Source: an uncultured Desulfovibrio sp.
Lineage (GTDB): Bacteria; Desulfobacterota; Desulfovibrionia; Desulfovibrionales; Desulfovibrionaceae
DNA length: 15,891 bases
Reading direction: 5' to 3'
Assembly (NCBI GenBank): GCA_900547595.1
Contig: URHE01000041.1
Location: 1 to 15,891 of the forward strand
The notes beneath the pieces are model-generated. The model was not told the origin of the DNA, did no database searches, and worked only from the letters and a program-made list of their open reading frames with translations. Shown here piece by piece: positions 15,136 to 15,891 of this stretch (positions are counted from its first letter, which is position 1; each line of letters opens with the position of its first letter). The position numbers and the translations under genes were made by a program.

Positions 15136-15891
15136 ACCTCGCGGATGACGATGGAAGGTTCGACAGCAGCCGCGGCGCGGGCGGCCCGCGCTGTGGAGAG
15201 CAGCGAAAGCGCCACCACGGCGGCGGCCGCGCAGGCTATGTCCATGGGGCCGAGGCGGCAGGCGATGGCGCCGCCCTCGTGCGCGAAGGCCCGGGCAATG
15301 CCGAGGCTCACCGCCACGAAGAGCAGGCAGGAAAGGCACAGCCCGCAGATGGAGGTGAGCAGGCTCTGCGCCATGGGATAGAGCATGAGGGCCGCATGGG
15401 GAAAGCCCAGGAGCCGGAGCATGCCGAGCATGCGGCGCTTGCGCTCCACCGCGCCCTGGACGGAACTCAGGGTGAAGGCGGCAAAGCCCGCGCCCACGGC
15501 CAGCGAGATGATGAGGATGACCTGGTTGATTGAGGATTCCAGCAGGCGGATGGCGGCGATTTCCCGCGAGCGCGTGCGCGTCTCGATATGGCGCGCCTCC
15601 AGGGCTGCCGCAAGGCTCTCCACGGCGTCCAGGTCCCGCGCATAGAGCCGGAAGGAGGCATATTCCCGTTCTCCGGCGCGGGGCGTTCCCGTGAAGCCCC
15701 GGCCGGGCACTTCCAGATAGTCGCGGTAATCTTCCAGGTCCCGCAGGGCCGGCAGGGGCGCGAACGCCATGCGCCGGTCCGCCGCCGTCTCGGGCAGGAT
15801 CGCCGTCACGCGAAAGACCAGCCGCGCGGATTCCAGGCGTCCGTCCGGCGCGCGGCGCCCCAGCCGCGCCAGCAGCAGGTCGCCGGGGGCG
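15132..15891 (-). CDS. ABC transporter permease, FtsX/LolE type (partial, C-terminal part)
   Basis: The reading frame is open to the window edge, so only about the last 252 residues are present. The visible part has a periplasmic segment with ARLVFRVTAILPE, followed by the FtsX-type membrane domain: QVILIISLAVGAGFAAFTLS, the coupling-loop motif ERKRRMLGMLRLLGF, two more helices, and the terminal VEPSIVIREV. This is the layout of LolC/E, MacB and TagS permeases, which move lipoproteins or act as mechanical transducers across the envelope. GTG 15807-15809 is only an internal codon, because coding continues upstream in frame. Its stop overlaps the start of the pseudo-FGE gene, so they very likely work together. 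The cognate ATPase should lie just beyond the window. Confidence 0.87.
   Translation of the reverse strand, partial: APGDLLLARLGRRAPDGRLESARLVFRVTAILPETAADRRMAFAPLPALRDLEDYRDYLEVPGRGFTGTPRAGEREYASFRLYARDLDAVESLAAALEARHIETRTRSREIAAIRLLESSINQVILIISLAVGAGFAAFTLSSVQGAVERKRRMLGMLRLLGFPHAALMLYPMAQSLLTSICGLCLSCLLFVAVSLGIARAFAHEGGAIACRLGPMDIACAAAAVVALSLLSTARAARAAAAVEPSIVIREV

Overview
The window is high-GC bacterial DNA, tightly packed with genes of strong G/C third-position bias. The gene content fits a Gram-negative bacterium: a lipoprotein, periplasmic binding protein, Kdo-type cytidylyltransferase, and a σ54-type promoter. The overall style (complete Liv transporter, OFA-type MFS carrier, pseudo-FGE protein beside an FtsX-type permease) suggests a Desulfovibrionaceae-like Desulfobacterota member. 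That placement is an inference from style and is not proven; no rRNA, tRNA or marker gene is present.

Layout. (1) 1-5026, plus strand: a probable tail of an upstream gene, then a compact six-gene run: HpcH/HpaI-type pyruvate aldolase, NAD-dependent epimerase/dehydratase, divergent Kdo-type CMP-sugar synthetase, left-handed beta-helix O-acetyltransferase, HAD phosphatase, and a lipoprotein. It closes with a strong intrinsic terminator at 5091-5128. (2) 5199-5745, plus strand: a near-perfect σ54 promoter leading to a YbjQ-like small protein. (3) 5754-5930: three consecutive inverted-repeat modules between convergent genes; the last can terminate the following operon. (4) 10530-5945, minus strand: livK-livH-livM-livG-livF, a complete branched-chain-amino-acid-type ABC importer, with stem-loops between livK and livH. 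(5) 10775-12022, plus strand: an MscS-family channel with an EF-hand-like loop. (6) 15891-12057, minus strand: C-terminal part of an FtsX/LolE-type ABC permease, overlapping a secreted pseudo-FGE protein, then an MFS transporter.

How they may work together. The first block looks like a glycan-precursor cassette. An aldolase could join pyruvate to a sugar aldehyde, an epimerase/dehydratase could shape the sugar, a HAD phosphatase could remove a phosphate, and a KdsB-like enzyme could activate the product as a CMP-ulosonate, with optional O-acetylation. No PEP-dependent synthase (KdsA/NeuB) is visible, which makes the aldolase the most interesting member. The last block resembles the TagS/TagR part of the TagQRST envelope-sensing module known from type VI secretion regulation, but no other T6SS gene lies in the window.
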